Source: Fragilaria crotonensis | Taxonomy: Eukaryota; Bacillariophyta; Fragilariophyceae; Fragilariales; Fragilariaceae | Assembly (NCBI GenBank): GCA_022925895.1 | Contig: JAKSYS010000081.1 | Location: 69,501-133,500, forward strand | DNA: 64,000 nt | Direction: 5' to 3' | The notes under the pieces: model-generated | The model's database searches: none | The model's input: only the letters and a program-made list of their open reading frames with translations | Told to the model about the DNA's origin: nothing | Translations under genes and position numbers: made by a program | Shown here: positions 32,250 to 43,955 of the stretch, piece after piece | Layout: each line of letters starts with the position of its first letter | Position numbering within the stretch: position 1 is the first letter of the stretch

Positions 32250-32367
32250 GGCTTAGGGGTTAGGGTAGGTAATTCGGGTTTTAAATAGAGAATTCCTGGT
32301 GAAAGGATTTTCTTTCTGAATTTCTCTTATTTTGTACCCAGAACCTAACCCCTAACCCCTAATAAGG
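32250..32367. repeat. Telomere-like inverted pair
   Basis: TTAGGGGTTAGGG at 32253-32265 faces CCTAACCCCTAACCCCTAA at 32344-32362. This gives an inverted pair of telomere-like units around an 80-bp spacer. It is an interstitial position, not a chromosome end. Confidence 0.55.
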
Positions 32368-32409
32368 TAATTCTGTTGCAACTTGAGACGTTAGGGAAAA
32401 AAAGATAGT

Positions 32410-32880
32410 CGCTTTTTGATGATTTTCAGGGAGATAAGAAGGACATCAAATTCCTTCTAGGATTTTCCTTTTCCAAATTCCCTCTCTACAAATTCAATTT
32501 GGTCTTGCACCCTTTAGGTATCAAATTCCTTCCAGGATTTTCCTTTTCCAAATTCCCTCTCTACAAATTCAATTTGATCTTGCACCCTATAGGTATCAGA
32601 TGATTTCAATTAAGGTTGTGTAGATTTGCTATTTGATGATTTTCAGGGCAATATCACATCCTTCCAGGATTTTCCTTTTCCAAATTCCCTCTCTACAAAT
32701 TCAATTTGATCTTGCACCCTATAGGTATCAGATGATTTCAATTAAGGTTGTGTAGATTTGCTATTTGATGATTTTCAGGGCAATAAGGACATTGAATTCT
32801 TTCAAGGAATTCCCTTTTCCAAATTCCCTCTCTACAAATTCAATTTGATCTTGCACCCTATAGGTATCAGATGATTTCAG
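32410..32880. repeat. Tandem repeat, 4 copies (75-139 bp spacing)
   Basis: AAATTCCCTCTCTACAAATT occurs at 32475, 32550, 32682 and 32821, each followed by CAATTTG.TCTTGCACCCT.TAGGTATCA. Later units also share GATGATTTCA.TTAAGGTTG. High identity between copies. Confidence 0.9.
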
Positions 32881-33099
32881 TTAAGGTTGCATAGATTCCC
32901 GTATGTTGGCAGACTTTTGAAATCTGCTTGGCGGAAACATGTTGCCATGTAACTGCAGAGAATTTTAGCACCTTGTTTAATTGAATTTCCATGCTTTGCA
33001 GCATGCAGTGAACACATCTGAAAAGTCAAATGGATAACCCAACTCCTGCTGAAGCTCAACAAGACCAAGAGGATGCCCTTGCTCCTGAAACCACTGCTG

Positions 33100-33340
33100 T
33101 AAACAAGAGCGTCAGGCCACAATTCAGATGGCAGCCCATCACCACAATTTCAGTCAACACTGGTGCTGAAATTGAGGCTTGTCACAATACATCCATTCCA
33201 GGGACATCCGGAGCTCCTTCTTATTTCAAAGAAGAGTGTCAGGCCATGACTCAGATGGCAGCCCATCACTGCAATTTCAGTCAGCAGTGGTGCTGAAATG
33301 GAGGCTGTCACAATACATCCATTCCACGGAAATCTGGAAT
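33100..33340. repeat. Two-copy ~125-bp repeat inside a short open frame
   Basis: A block GTCAGGCCA..CAGATGGCAGCCCATCA to CATCCATTCCA occurs twice (33112-33205 and 33238-33330). It is within a plus-strand open frame (33030-33296) that I do not recognise. Confidence 0.7.
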
Positions 33341-33420
33341 TCCTTCTTATTTGGTTGTAGGGTTACACAGATATACGTACATTAAAAAGTGAAATTTCAT
33401 TTAATATATCTTAAACAGTA

Positions 33421-35514
33421 CTCATCTGTTCCAAAATGAATGCTCGAAAAAATAATTTCTACGACAAAACCTGGCATTTCACCGAAACGTCATGGCATTT
33501 GGAATCCTCCGAATGATTCATTAAAATTGATGTATATATTGTAATATGAACAAATGTGTTTGAATGATCATTTTTAGCTTGCAAGATTGAAAAAACTGCG
33601 CTTGGTCGGTTTTTAATCTCTAACAGACCACAATGGACCCGATTGCCCCTGAACCCCCGCCAACAAGACCCAATCTCCAAGGGCAACCGAGGAAGAACCT
33701 AACCTCAGAACAGACGAGAGAGATTGTTTCAACACTTGTTTGGGAGCTCAAAGATTCCACTGTTGAAGGAAAATTTCGGCGCGGTGTCGTGTCTGCGGTT
33801 GCGAACACCTTTCATGTGCATGAATCAACAATTAGGAGAATTTGGGCTCGCGCGCTTGCAAATTTTCAAGATCCAGAGGTCCGTGCGTTTCGAGCCTCGC
33901 CTCAAAAAAAGAGATGTGGTCGAAAGAAGAAGTGGAATCACGATGAAGTTAGGGAGGCAGTGAAAGAGGTACCGCTGCATCACAAACGGACTTTGAGGGA
34001 TCTCGCAGCTTACATGGGAATGCCATTGACAATGTTGTTTAGGATGAAAAGAGGACTTGACAGGGTAATTATGCCATTTTCCAGTTCGCTCAAACCTGCT
34101 TTGACCGAAATTCATAAGGTTGGTCGTGTGTTGTATTCTGTCTCTAAACTTGATCCTGTTGACCTCCATTACAACGACATGTACAATTCCGTTCATGTGG
34201 ACGAGAAGTGGTTCTTTGTGTCAGAGAAGGTATTGCGTTTGTACATTGCGACTGATGAAACCGTTCCGCATCGAACCTGCCAGAACAAAGACCATATAAT
34301 CAAAGTGATGTTCCTAACCGCAGTCGCGAGACCTCGATTCGATGAGGACGGCGTCTGTACTTTTGATGGAAAGATTGGAATGTTCCCGTTTGTTGATTAT
34401 ATCCCTGCTCAACGTGCAAGTCGTAATCGTCCTCGCGGTGCTATTGTTACAACTCCTTTTAGTGTTACAAAGAACAGGTATCGAGAATTCATGGTGACAA
34501 AGGTAATCCCAGCAATCAAAGAGAAGTGGCCGGACCGCAATCGCAACATTATTATCCAACAAGACGGAGCACCAGCGCATATTGCAGAAAATGATGCGGA
34601 GTTCGTTGCGGCAGCCAGGACAGGCCTATGGAACATCAAGCTTGAATTGCAACCACCGAAGTCGCCAGATGTCAACGTGCTTGATTTATCATTCTTTCGG
34701 GCTCTACAGGCAGCGCAGTGGAAACGAGTGCCTACTCGTACAATTGATGGCCTGATCCAACAAGAAGTGAATGAGGCATTTGCAGAATTTAACCCGCGGA
34801 AAATTGACTTCGGATTCTTAACTCTACAGTGTTGCATGGATGACATTTTGACGGCGTATGGAAACAATGACTACAAGATCAGACACATGGGCAAGAATGC
34901 ACTTCTACAACAAGGGCAGCTACCTACGAGGATTGCAGCAACTGAAACAGCATTGCATGTTTTCAATATGTTTAGGGATGACAATCGCAATCAAGTTGCA
35001 GCTGGGGATGACGATGCCGCAGGGGAAAACGACGCGAGACTACCAGTGCAAATGATTCAATTTGAGGCTGTGTGAGCGTGCCAATCACGCCACCTTATTG
35101 CCCTGCATATTAGCAATAGAATGATGCATGGTAATCTTAGTGTTCCAGCTGTCAACCAGCTCTATTCCGCTAGTTCATCATCATCTTGGAGCTGACAAAA
35201 AGCACCAAAACGCTCACATCGAAATGCAGTCAGGACACACGACTGCACGCTGAATTTTCTAGTATGATTGCATTCACGAATTAAGAGTTTCAATCATTCA
35301 GAGAACACTTATGCATCATCTAGACATGAATGCATCATAAATTGCTTTCGCGCAATAAGAGAACAAATACATCATGTGGAAGTGTATGTGCGGGTCGCCA
35401 GCCTAACCATTCGTACAATTTGTACCATTTTCTACGTAAAAGTCACACCTGGTGGACACTTTCATCCTACGGTGTGACCTTTTTTGTCCGCGCATTCATT
35501 TTGGAACAGATGAG
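33421..35514 (+). mobile_element. Mariner-like (plant-type, DD39D) DNA transposon, complete
   Basis: Terminal inverted repeats CTCATCTGTTCCAAAATGAA (plus TGC) occur at 33421-33443 and inverted at 35492-35514, perfectly matched over 23 bp. TA target duplications are at 33419-33420 and 35515-35516. The 2094-bp element contains one intact transposase ORF. The TIR resembles the CTCCCTCYGTTCC terminus of plant mariner/Stowaway elements. All parts needed for autonomous movement look present. Confidence 0.95.
33633..35075 (+). CDS. Mariner-like transposase, DD39D
   Basis: An intact 480-residue ORF from ATG 33633. The N-terminal ~130 residues are basic and contain helix-turn-helix-like segments (STIRRIWARA; RTLRDLAAYMGMPLTMLFR) for TIR binding. 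The catalytic core has D190 in HVDEKWFF, D311 in IIIQQDGAPAH and D351 in SPDVNVLDLSFF. The 39 residues between the last two Asp give the DD39D signature of plant mariner-like elements, as does the PPKSPD.NVLDL.FF motif, which animal mariners (DD34D) lack. No frameshift or stop was seen. It cuts and reinserts the element at TA dinucleotides. Length and motifs agree with plant MLE transposases. Confidence 0.95.
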   Translation: MDPIAPEPPPTRPNLQGQPRKNLTSEQTREIVSTLVWELKDSTVEGKFRRGVVSAVANTFHVHESTIRRIWARALANFQDPEVRAFRASPQKKRCGRKKKWNHDEVREAVKEVPLHHKRTLRDLAAYMGMPLTMLFRMKRGLDRVIMPFSSSLKPALTEIHKVGRVLYSVSKLDPVDLHYNDMYNSVHVDEKWFFVSEKVLRLYIATDETVPHRTCQNKDHIIKVMFLTAVARPRFDEDGVCTFDGKIGMFPFVDYIPAQRASRNRPRGAIVTTPFSVTKNRYREFMVTKVIPAIKEKWPDRNRNIIIQQDGAPAHIAENDAEFVAAARTGLWNIKLELQPPKSPDVNVLDLSFFRALQAAQWKRVPTRTIDGLIQQEVNEAFAEFNPRKIDFGFLTLQCCMDDILTAYGNNDYKIRHMGKNALLQQGQLPTRIAATETALHVFNMFRDDNRNQVAAGDDDAAGENDARLPVQMIQFEAV

Positions 35515-35539
35515 TATATGTTCATAGTAGTGATGTCAG

Positions 35540-35790
35540 AAGAGAATTGGCTAACTTATTGACAAGAAGAAATCTCTTTCTCATAAACTTATTTATGAGA
35601 AGAATTTGAGAAGATTTCATCTTATCAATACACATTCTCAAAGAAGTTTAACTTAAAAACGAGAAGGTATCTAATCGTGAACATTTTTTACGAGAAGAAA
35701 TCCTCTCATCAACTTATTTACAAGAAGAAATCTTCTCATCAACTTAATCATGAGAAGCTTTCTAATCGTGGACTTATTTAGAAGAAGAAA
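35540..35790. repeat. GAGAAGAAAT/CAACTTATTT degenerate tandem repeat
   Basis: About eight imperfect copies of a ~30-bp unit mixing GAGAAGAAATC, TTCTCATCA and ACTTATTTA. Similar motifs occur at 13438-13640. Non-coding. Confidence 0.7.
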
Positions 35791-36159
35791 TTACCTCCAA
35801 GCCTGCCAAGGCCCAATTTGCATTCATGATGCCAGCCAGCCTCTACTACATTATTTATTAAACGGTCGTGTGTCCACATGACTCAATTTGATAGCCCTAA
35901 AATCTTGGTAAAGTGCGGGTCAAGAAGGAATTCCCGATATCCCTGAAGAATCTGGATAACATTCTTGGTGCATCAGCTGATGGTATATCAACCATTTTCT
36001 GTCCCCTTTGGAAGGAATGGTGAGGCATGGAGAGCTTGTGCTCGGTCGTGGAGTCTTACAAAAGACCCGGATGGAATCCTCGTATTTGGAAACGTAGAGG
36101 TTTGATGACTTCTTGATGGCGTTCATGAAAAAAATTCAATTGGGGTGTGATGATAAACC

Positions 36160-37136
36160 TGAACGAACCGAACTCCTAGGTGCTCTGGAAGACCTTTATG
36201 AGATCTACACATTGACCACTTTTGGCAGTATGTCCGCCAACATATCCTCCATTCCGATTGCTTCAATTACAATTTGTCCTTCTTGCACTTCTTGCTGTCT
36301 GAAATGATGATTCTTTGTGTTGATGTGCCTGGTTCTTGGTCACATCTTCAGACTTTTAACCCTTGTTGCCAATTCCACTGCACCACTGTTGTCCTCAGAG
36401 ACTCTGCATCTCATGACTGGCTTGACACTTTGTATTTCTCAATCACTCCCTTCTCTTCCAATTTGTCCATTAACTCAATCAGAGGTAGCACTTCCCTTGT
36501 TGCACTTGAAATTGCAATGTATTTGCTCTCAGTAGTCAATAGCGCCACTTCGCTCTGAACTCTTGATGTCCACAAGATTGGGCAACCAGCATACATGAAA
36601 ATGTATCCCATCCTTGATTTTGCGCTGTCACTGTCCCATTCTGTTGTCTCTGGGTCCCAATCACCAACAAATGAAGCATCCACATAGACTTCAAAACCCT
36701 TGCTCTTGTCAGGTTTAAGGACTAGACCTTTGTCCTTGGTACCTGCCAAATACCGACCAATCCACTTGACCGCTTTTCCATGAACCTCCTTCGGTTCACC
36801 GACAAACCTTGCGCATTGATGGGTAGCGCATGTCACGTCAATTCTGGTGCATTTCTCCAGATAGCTGAGCTTTCCTATCACTCTGCGGTAGTCAAAATGA
36901 CCATCAAATGGATCGGCATTCAGGCATCTGAGTAATGGTTTTCTTGAAGCTCCCGTTGTTCTCTTGATTGCTGAATTGTCAGCTTCCAATCTCAATTCTT
37001 TGAGAATGTCATCAATGAGACGTGGTTGTGTGAGGTTGAAGCTCTCTCCCACTAGAACTTTTAGGGTCATCACTCCGGAGACATGGGAATTCTGCTCATC
37101 TGCGACGATGCCATTTGTAATGACCGCACCATACAC
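36160..37136 (-). pseudogene. copia RT C-terminus and RNase H fragment
   Basis: The frame 37136-36411 contains the end of RT (FNLTQPRLIDDILKEL, RVIGKLSYLEK) and RNase H (FEVYVDASFVGDW, the ESKYIAISSA motif). After a frameshift near 36415 the rest of RNase H follows (VFEDNSGAVELA; DILPKVVN), with a stop near 36330. The 5' part is missing beyond about 37300. It is related to the RT fragment at 22 kb (shared IGKLSYLE/IGQLNYLE context) but is a separate, more complete 3' piece. Confidence 0.85.
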
Positions 37137-37690
37137 AGTACAGTACAGTTACCCATAAACAGTCCCTGTGCGACAAACTTCACATAGACCTGCTGATGGC
37201 CCACAACACCGTCGTGCAGGAGGTACCGATACCAGAAACTGGTTGGAAACCTAGGGCAAAGATTGTTAAAGATTGTATAGAATGGATCCAAGGAGCTCGC
37301 GTCGTTGATCTGCGGGTAAAACTTTGGTAAACATGTCCGCCAGATTGGTTTCTGTATCCACCTTGTTATTTGCTACACACCAACTTACAACACGTGTAAC
37401 AAGATTGCAAGACCTGTCTTGTTTGTCAAATAACATGAAGAGTTTGTCATCACATTATTCCATGCCCCAGAGGTATTCCACTGATGACTTCCTATCTGAT
37501 TATTGCTGCATTGTGATGAGGCAGCTAGATAGTATCAACAATTGATTGGTGTGTTTTGACGGACTATGGAACTCGGACAACAACCATTTTGATTTACAAA
37601 TGCTTCTTCGTTTCTCTGGTGGGGCACTTAATTTAACAAGGTGTTCTTGGTACGTCATGTTCTGGGACTGGCGATACTAAGGTAGGCCCA
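37137..37690. other. Decayed DNA next to the copia fragment
   Basis: Possible further copia remains on the minus strand (37291-37070), but no motif is strong enough to assign. Confidence 0.3.
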
Positions 37691-38745
37691 TCCCACGTCA
37701 AGCTCTGGACAGTGACCCCATAGTACGACTCACTAAAGGATCTAAAACAGACAAAACTGCAATCCTATGACAGGACCTCACAACAGCAACCAGAATCTTT
37801 GGAGTATACCAATTGCCAATGGGTGATTTCTCAACCCATATCTAAGTCCTGAAAAAGAAGGCTGACACATATTTGGGATATCTATTATCACCAAGGTTAA
37901 TGACAAATGACATCAGGGTGTTCCACAAAGTGATCTATACTCCAGCAATGAAATATTCTCTTTTCCTGCACTGGCGGTGAATGATGAAGAACTCACACAA
38001 ATTCAATCAAGAATCATCCCAACAATTGTCAACAGACTGGGTTTCTGTAGTAAATGTCCAACTGTGATTTGATTTGGACCTTCGTATATGGGGGGCTTGG
38101 GGCTGCTTGATCTCCACACAGAAAACGGAATCGAGACGCTCAAACACTTTTGTCATGAAATACATTGGCGTACATAAGTGGTGGGTGATTTTTCTTCTGC
38201 AGGTTAAGGCATCACAAGTAGAGGCAGGAATTGGCAATCATCTCATGAAGGAGCCTTGCTTCCCAACAGATCCCATTCCTCACTCCTAATTGGGTACAGT
38301 TCCTTCGTGATAATTGCTTAAATGATGGCAAACAATTAGGTGATACGGTGGCAGGAGTACCCCGGAAATTTCAAGACACCATAAGTAAGGCGGTTTGGGA
38401 ACAATCACAGATTTGGGAGGCAGCAATTAAGGGTTGTCTAAGCGTGGAGTGAAGATATCTTGCTTCTATGGGTATGTATGATGGAGACAAATCGCAAGAG
38501 GGCAAAGCGGACCATACTTCATGCTTTTCACGAGTTCTCCCAAGAATCTGTGTAGAAAGCAAGGAACATCGAGCTACACAAGTCTCAGGAAATGGACATG
38601 AAGCAGATAAGACAAACGGAGATAGCAGAAATCATCGAATTTCATGCTCCACCGGAATAGCTACCAGCAGGTCTATTTCAGCACCTCTGCTTGAACTGGA
38701 TCATCTTTGCGTCCTCTGTCACTTATTCTGGCACCTCCTTTAGTT
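37690..38745 (+). pseudogene. Non-LTR-type reverse transcriptase C-terminal remnant
   Basis: Across shifting frames the plus strand gives DPIVRLTKGSKT, FGVYQLPMGDFSTHI, KKADTYLGYLLSPRL, VFHKVIYTPAMKYSL, then FGPSYMGGLGLLDLHTENGI and LKHFCHEIHW. This order resembles the region after the RT core of LINE-like retroelements that I associate with diatoms and other protists (the GVW..PDG, PRAV..P..GGLG..DLYTEQG pattern). There are several stops and frameshifts. Downstream, 38468-38743 is open but has no motif. Confidence 0.5.
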
Positions 38746-38749
38746 TGGT

Positions 38750-39640
38750 AGGAGAGAGGCTCAATACTTTACCAAGAATACATTGACATATCTTATTTTG
38801 CGAACAAGGACAGCAGCTTTGGCATGGGGATGAAAAATATTTTGATTTGTTACCAGCCTATCATGGCAGTGCATGAAATATCAATCATACTTGAGTCCTT
38901 CAACAATGTCACCCATGGTGCCCTGCTGCCTAATATGATGGCTTCAAAATGCTTTGGATCAGGAACGATGGAAATAACTTAAGCAACTGGGACCACAGTA
39001 AACACAAATGCGAGACTTCTGATTATCAATTGGCTTGACAGATCCTCTGAGGAAGACAAGGGTTCCCATGAGTGCTGGGAGAGAGTTATGCTTCAGGCTG
39101 CCGGCAACCAGTGACATTTATGGAACGGGATTCGGTCTAAACTTATCGATGCCCCTAACACCCAACAATGACAAAACGAACGCTTCAGCTAACAGGTCCC
39201 GCGCACATTGACGGCTGCTTCAATGCAGGGTAAACTCCTATCATAGATTCATGAAAGATAATTCCTAAACTGGATTTTTCAGTTGAGGCCTTGGGGGTTC
39301 ACAATCGGCAGAGCCATCACTTCCAAACTTAAGATAGAACGCAATTCCTTACTTGACAATACATACTGGAAATTTATCCACCCACATCTTTAAATGTTGA
39401 CAATACAAACTGGAAATTTATCCACCCACATCTTTAATGTGGTATAATCCCAGAAGAGAGCAGGTCTAGCAGTAGTGGTCGGCTGCATGGCAGTTAGGTG
39501 TTTCCTCCACAGGAGTGTGGAAAGACAAACCCAGAATTGACACTTATCAACAGAAGCTTATCCACAAATTGGATACTCCCATTGAATTTCACAGAAATGA
39601 GATTAGTGGACAGGATTTGGAATTTTCAGACCCGCTGCTA
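38750..39640. other. Decayed, probably non-LTR 3' region
   Basis: No open gene. Short LINE-tail-like words occur but cannot be assigned. A 42-bp tandem duplication (TTGACAATACA.ACTGGAAATTTATCCACCCACATCTTTAA) is at 39354-39440. Confidence 0.4.
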
Positions 39641-39829
39641 AACTAATGATGAAAGACAACAACAGCTAAGCTACATGTACCAATTTTCAAATGAGGCTTG
39701 CTCAAACGTTCGAATGTTAAATGGCCAGGATTCAGAATCGGTCCCCACTTCTTATCGAAGTCACAGTGTACATTGACCTTTCTCATCTTCGGGTTCCCAC
39801 CTAATGCAAATACAAGATCGAGACGAAGA

Positions 39830-42800
39830 CTAGAGTGTGCTTTGTATGAATGCAGCGACCACATCACAAGCTCGAGAAAGGTATCCGAACCCAGGTTTGG
39901 CGTTCTTCGTCAAGTGCTTCTGCAACTGCCCAAGGTTCATGTCATTGTTTCCAGGTTCAAGTGATACGTTCAGTGGTCCGAAGGGATATGATGCGTTCAG
40001 CTCAAACGCTGTCACCAAGCCACAATCTTTCTCTGTCCCTTCGAAGGAAACCTTCACCAGAAACTCAGACACCCCACCATCCCCATCACTCTCCAGAGCA
40101 AGGCTAAAGCGCTTTTGAAGGGCGGTGAGCTCTTGTGCAGTCGACTCAATCCTACCGCGGGTCCATTCGAGATGTCTGACCAACCATCCAATTTCTACTG
40201 CAGTTGTGAGCTCTTTGTCGGAAAACGAAGCCGATAGCAACAAACATCTCGACTTCATAAATTTCAGTGCATGATTTGAAACTTTTTCGCGCCTTCCCTT
40301 CTCGATAAAGGGAATGCCCGCGCAAAGAGAGTGGCATTGAACTGAGGATCCATCTCGGATATAGAATGAACTTGTAAAGGACGATGGTTGGTAGCATCCC
40401 ATGTGTCGCAAGGTCACATTCGAGCAGCCCACTGAGGACGGAGCTACTCGAGATAACCCTTTGGCAGAAACGAGTTGACGCTGACTTCTCTCGGCTGCTC
40501 GCTTAGCAGTATCGAAATCCTTTTGTATCTGAATGCGCCTCTCTGTCGCGGCCATTGCGATAGCAGCATCGCCACGAAGGCCTGCTACATGAGATGCCTG
40601 CACGTCTAATTCGAAGAATTTCTTCTCCAGTTCATTGACTTCACGCGCCAAACGCACCGCGTTACTCTGTTAACATGCGAATGAGAGAAATTCACGTATT
40701 ACCGTGGTTGATCTATGCGTGCACACTTACCTCGTGGCGCGCCATACTCCGGCGCCGAGCTCTTCTCGCCGCTTTCCCCGCTGATATTGACAATAAGTCA
40801 TTCAGGCGATACAGAGCAGACGTAGAATCTTCAAGCTGATAACTTTCTGGTTCCATCTCAGCACCAATTTGAGCAATTGCCGCCGTCAGGGAATCCAAAA
40901 CAATCTTCTCCCAGCCAGACCATTCGTGATCAACGATCCTTCGTATGGCAGTAGCAAGGGATTTGGCTTCATACTGACCCGTTGGGTTTCTAAGCCAACG
41001 TTGCAGTCGAACCTTCTGGCCTCCAAGACTGTCGACAAGGTCGCTGAAGCAGGCTTCGGAGTCAGAGTTAATATGCGCTTTCTCTTCCACTTCTCCACAC
41101 ACTGCAGTCGCGAAACTTAAAATAGAATCTGAAACTTGAGAGTATCGCACGTTTTCCACAGCAAAAAGAGACTGGACTGACGACTGAAATCCACTGTTCA
41201 AATTCGTCGTTGGCAAACATCCACCCTGCTTGACGAGTTGATCAATTTCCCTGCAAGTAATCGTAAATTGTTCTTCGGTGTCCTCACTTGGGTCAAATTC
41301 CAGATCGGCATCCTCTTCATTGACGGCGTTATCCAAGCGGCTCACGTCCAGAAGGCTCCCGTCACTTGCGATTGATAGCCTGCCCATCCTGACTAGATTA
41401 AATCGCCTTCGCGACGAATGGGATCGATGATGGCTGTTTGTGGACGCTGGCGCAGGCGATTCCGAAATCCCAAAATCAAATCGATCACTGGTTAGATCTT
41501 CGTTTGTTTGAGTAGGCACCGCGTGGCCGAATGACAGTCGAAGAGTTGCTGGAACCAAAGCGCTCGTCGTCTTGGGGAATCTATCTGCCAGTTTTAGAGC
41601 TGGGAGGGAATGATAACCGTCTGATCCTTGTGAGGCCATGGCAAGAATAGCAGACAAATCAGCTTCAAGTTCGACCGTGTTTTCGTCATCTGCGCAGACG
41701 CCTATCGAGTGAAATGGCGATGTCGCAGCATCGTCTTGGATTTCAGCCTTTTGGATATCCGTCGACGCATTATCCGCCGGGGTCTTGGTTGAAACGCTGC
41801 TTTCAGAGGAAGCCGTTTCCACGAGTTCGTCAGATGCTGTGTGAGCTTGAGACTCATTCAATGCACCATATGTTCGTTTGCTCGTGTTTAATGCTTCCTG
41901 CATACTGATTGCACTTTTCAGCTCCAACGGCTCCGTTTCACGAAGGAGCAATCTATGAGCGTTAGTCTCGGTCGTTCCGTCATCGATGCTAATCTGATCC
42001 GGAGCAACATCAAACACAACTCTTGGTGACGTCTCCGATTTCGGTCTGTCGACAAAAGAGCTCGTTTCCAAAATTGGACTAAAGGCACCGCTGGCATCAA
42101 TTGAATGTAGGTTCTGTGAAGCTGGCTCGAGGTAGTCTGAGGCGTTTTGGAGCATTTCATTGACATTGATCTCGATGTCAACGGTCAAGGTTTCGTCATC
42201 GAGCGAAGCCGAATCGATACAATCTGAGGCAGCTGATGAGTTACCCTCAGCGGTACTTAATGCACTTGGGATCGAGAACATCGCCTTAGCACGATTTGAC
42301 GGCATCGGGGTGAGGCTAACTGATGGGCTTCCGATGTGGTACTCGGCTGCTTCGGGAGATCCGAAGGCTACTGTTTTTCTCCGTTGACTATCAGAAGCGC
42401 TCTGCTTCTTCTTGGATGAGTTCAGTATGCTTTTGGGGGCCGAGGCACTTTCACTTTTAGATGTTTGGAGGGAAGTGCTTCCCGCGCTTGGCAGCCTCTC
42501 ATCCCGGGAGTTGCCCTCCTTGCTCTTCTTCCCCGGTCCACCAGGATGGTCCGACTCGAAAACTCCCGATTCCGACCACCTTCGCTTTGAGTCATTGAAT
42601 CCTGACGAATACATGCTAGTGGTTGTTGATTTGTTGACAGGAGACTGCTCGTCGTTCATGTTGAACATCCGACTTGGACTGGAACTAGAACTTGTAATGT
42701 CTGACGACGGACTGCCCATTTCCAACATAATACCAGTTTCAACAACTCCATTCGCCATTCCCAACTGATCCGTCAACGAGTTCTTAGCTGCACTGCGGGT

Positions 42801-43907
42801 GTTACGAGCTGGAGAATCGGGAGCATTTGGGTTTAAAACACGCCTTGGGGAGGGATTAAGTTTCGTTGGTGTAAGCTTGGTTGAGGATTTGCTTAGAGCA
42901 AATCGAGATGGCTCATTAACCTGATCCCCATCAATGGGAGACATCCCAGGTGATGCAAACGAAGGTGAATTCTTTTCTTTCATTTCCTTTGTGGAACGAT
43001 CGGCTTCGAGATGTGGGGATCTGTCTGTGCTTGAGTGGGGCGACGCAAGTAAAGACGACGATTCAGGGGAAGTCGTCTGAGTTGCGCCCAGCAGACCGTC
43101 GAATAACTCGTCAAGCGACGACAGACTCACGTCGAGATTACGAGGTGAACCTTTCTTTTCGATACTCTCATCACTGACTTTTGAGACTGGTGAGGTAAAG
43201 GATGGCACAATGGCTGATACGTCGAGAGACCCGATGGACGGCCTTTCAAATCCCTCGTCACTCTGTAAGCGACACTGTTTGAGCGTCCGAGTGAACTTCC
43301 GAAGGCTACGTGGCGATATGCATACTTTACCATGGCTTCTAGAGCCTGTGATACACCCCGAGCTGTCTTGGGTCTGACTTTCGACGACGGCAGGCGCCAA
43401 CGATTCGGTTTGAAGGGCATATTTGCTTTTGTCGTTGGTAAAACCTGTAACCTGCATTCGAGACGAGGCGACGCGCACAAAGTTTGAAGCTGTCAACTCA
43501 GTTGTGTCACTGAGAACACTTTTATTCATGATGTCATTATTTCCGGCGCTCTGGATCGAATCGTCGCTATCAGAGAAAGGATTTTCGATGGGCTTCCTTG
43601 TTTCAGCGTCACCAGTTTTGCTTGTCGACTTAACTGTTGAAAGTGGAGTTTTGGGGATCCCAGAGAAGTAGTACGCAGACGCAGCCGTGGATCCAAGATT
43701 GACTTTGCGTTTCGTGGGCGTGGGCAGCACAGTCGCAGCTGCAGCGACGGCAATTGCATCAGATGAGGGCCGAGAACGGACATGGCCTCCGATGATTTGC
43801 CTGCGCTTGTTGCTTGCCGAGTTGTCAAACTCGGAACAAGCGTTGATATTCATCGCGAGCGTTTGGTCGCTGAAGCGACGCTTGCCTTCAGCCGGCGAAG
43901 TTACCAT
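39830..43907 (-). CDS. KNL1/Spc105-like kinetochore scaffold (2 exons)
   Basis: Exon 1 is 43907-40731, intron 40730-40667 (64 nt, GTAAGT..CAG), exon 2 is 40666-39830; about 1337 residues. The start is the first ATG after an in-frame stop (MVTSPAEGKRRFS). Most of exon 1 is low-complexity Ser/Thr/Pro-rich disorder. It includes RRKTVAFGSP near residue 510, a K-x-V-x-F match to PP1-docking motifs, and acidic phospho-site-like stretches (TVELEADLSAIL, LTVDIEINVNEML). The end of exon 1 and exon 2 start are helical (EVNELEKKFFELDVQ). The C-terminus reads IGWLVRHLEWTRGRI, FELNASYPFGPLNV and GFGYLSRACDVVAAFI, the layout of the KNL1/Spc7 coiled coil plus RWD domain that binds Mis12. Sequence similarity is low in this family, so the name is inferred from architecture. 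Confidence 0.65.
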
Positions 43908-43955
43908 TTTATTGACAGAGCGATGGTCCAGTGCCACGAACTTGGTTACACCCAA

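Noticed and set aside
36114-36126. Reading the short minus frame 36126-35920 as a copia continuation
   Set aside because: The RNase H end already lies in another frame upstream, and this stretch has stops and no conserved motif.
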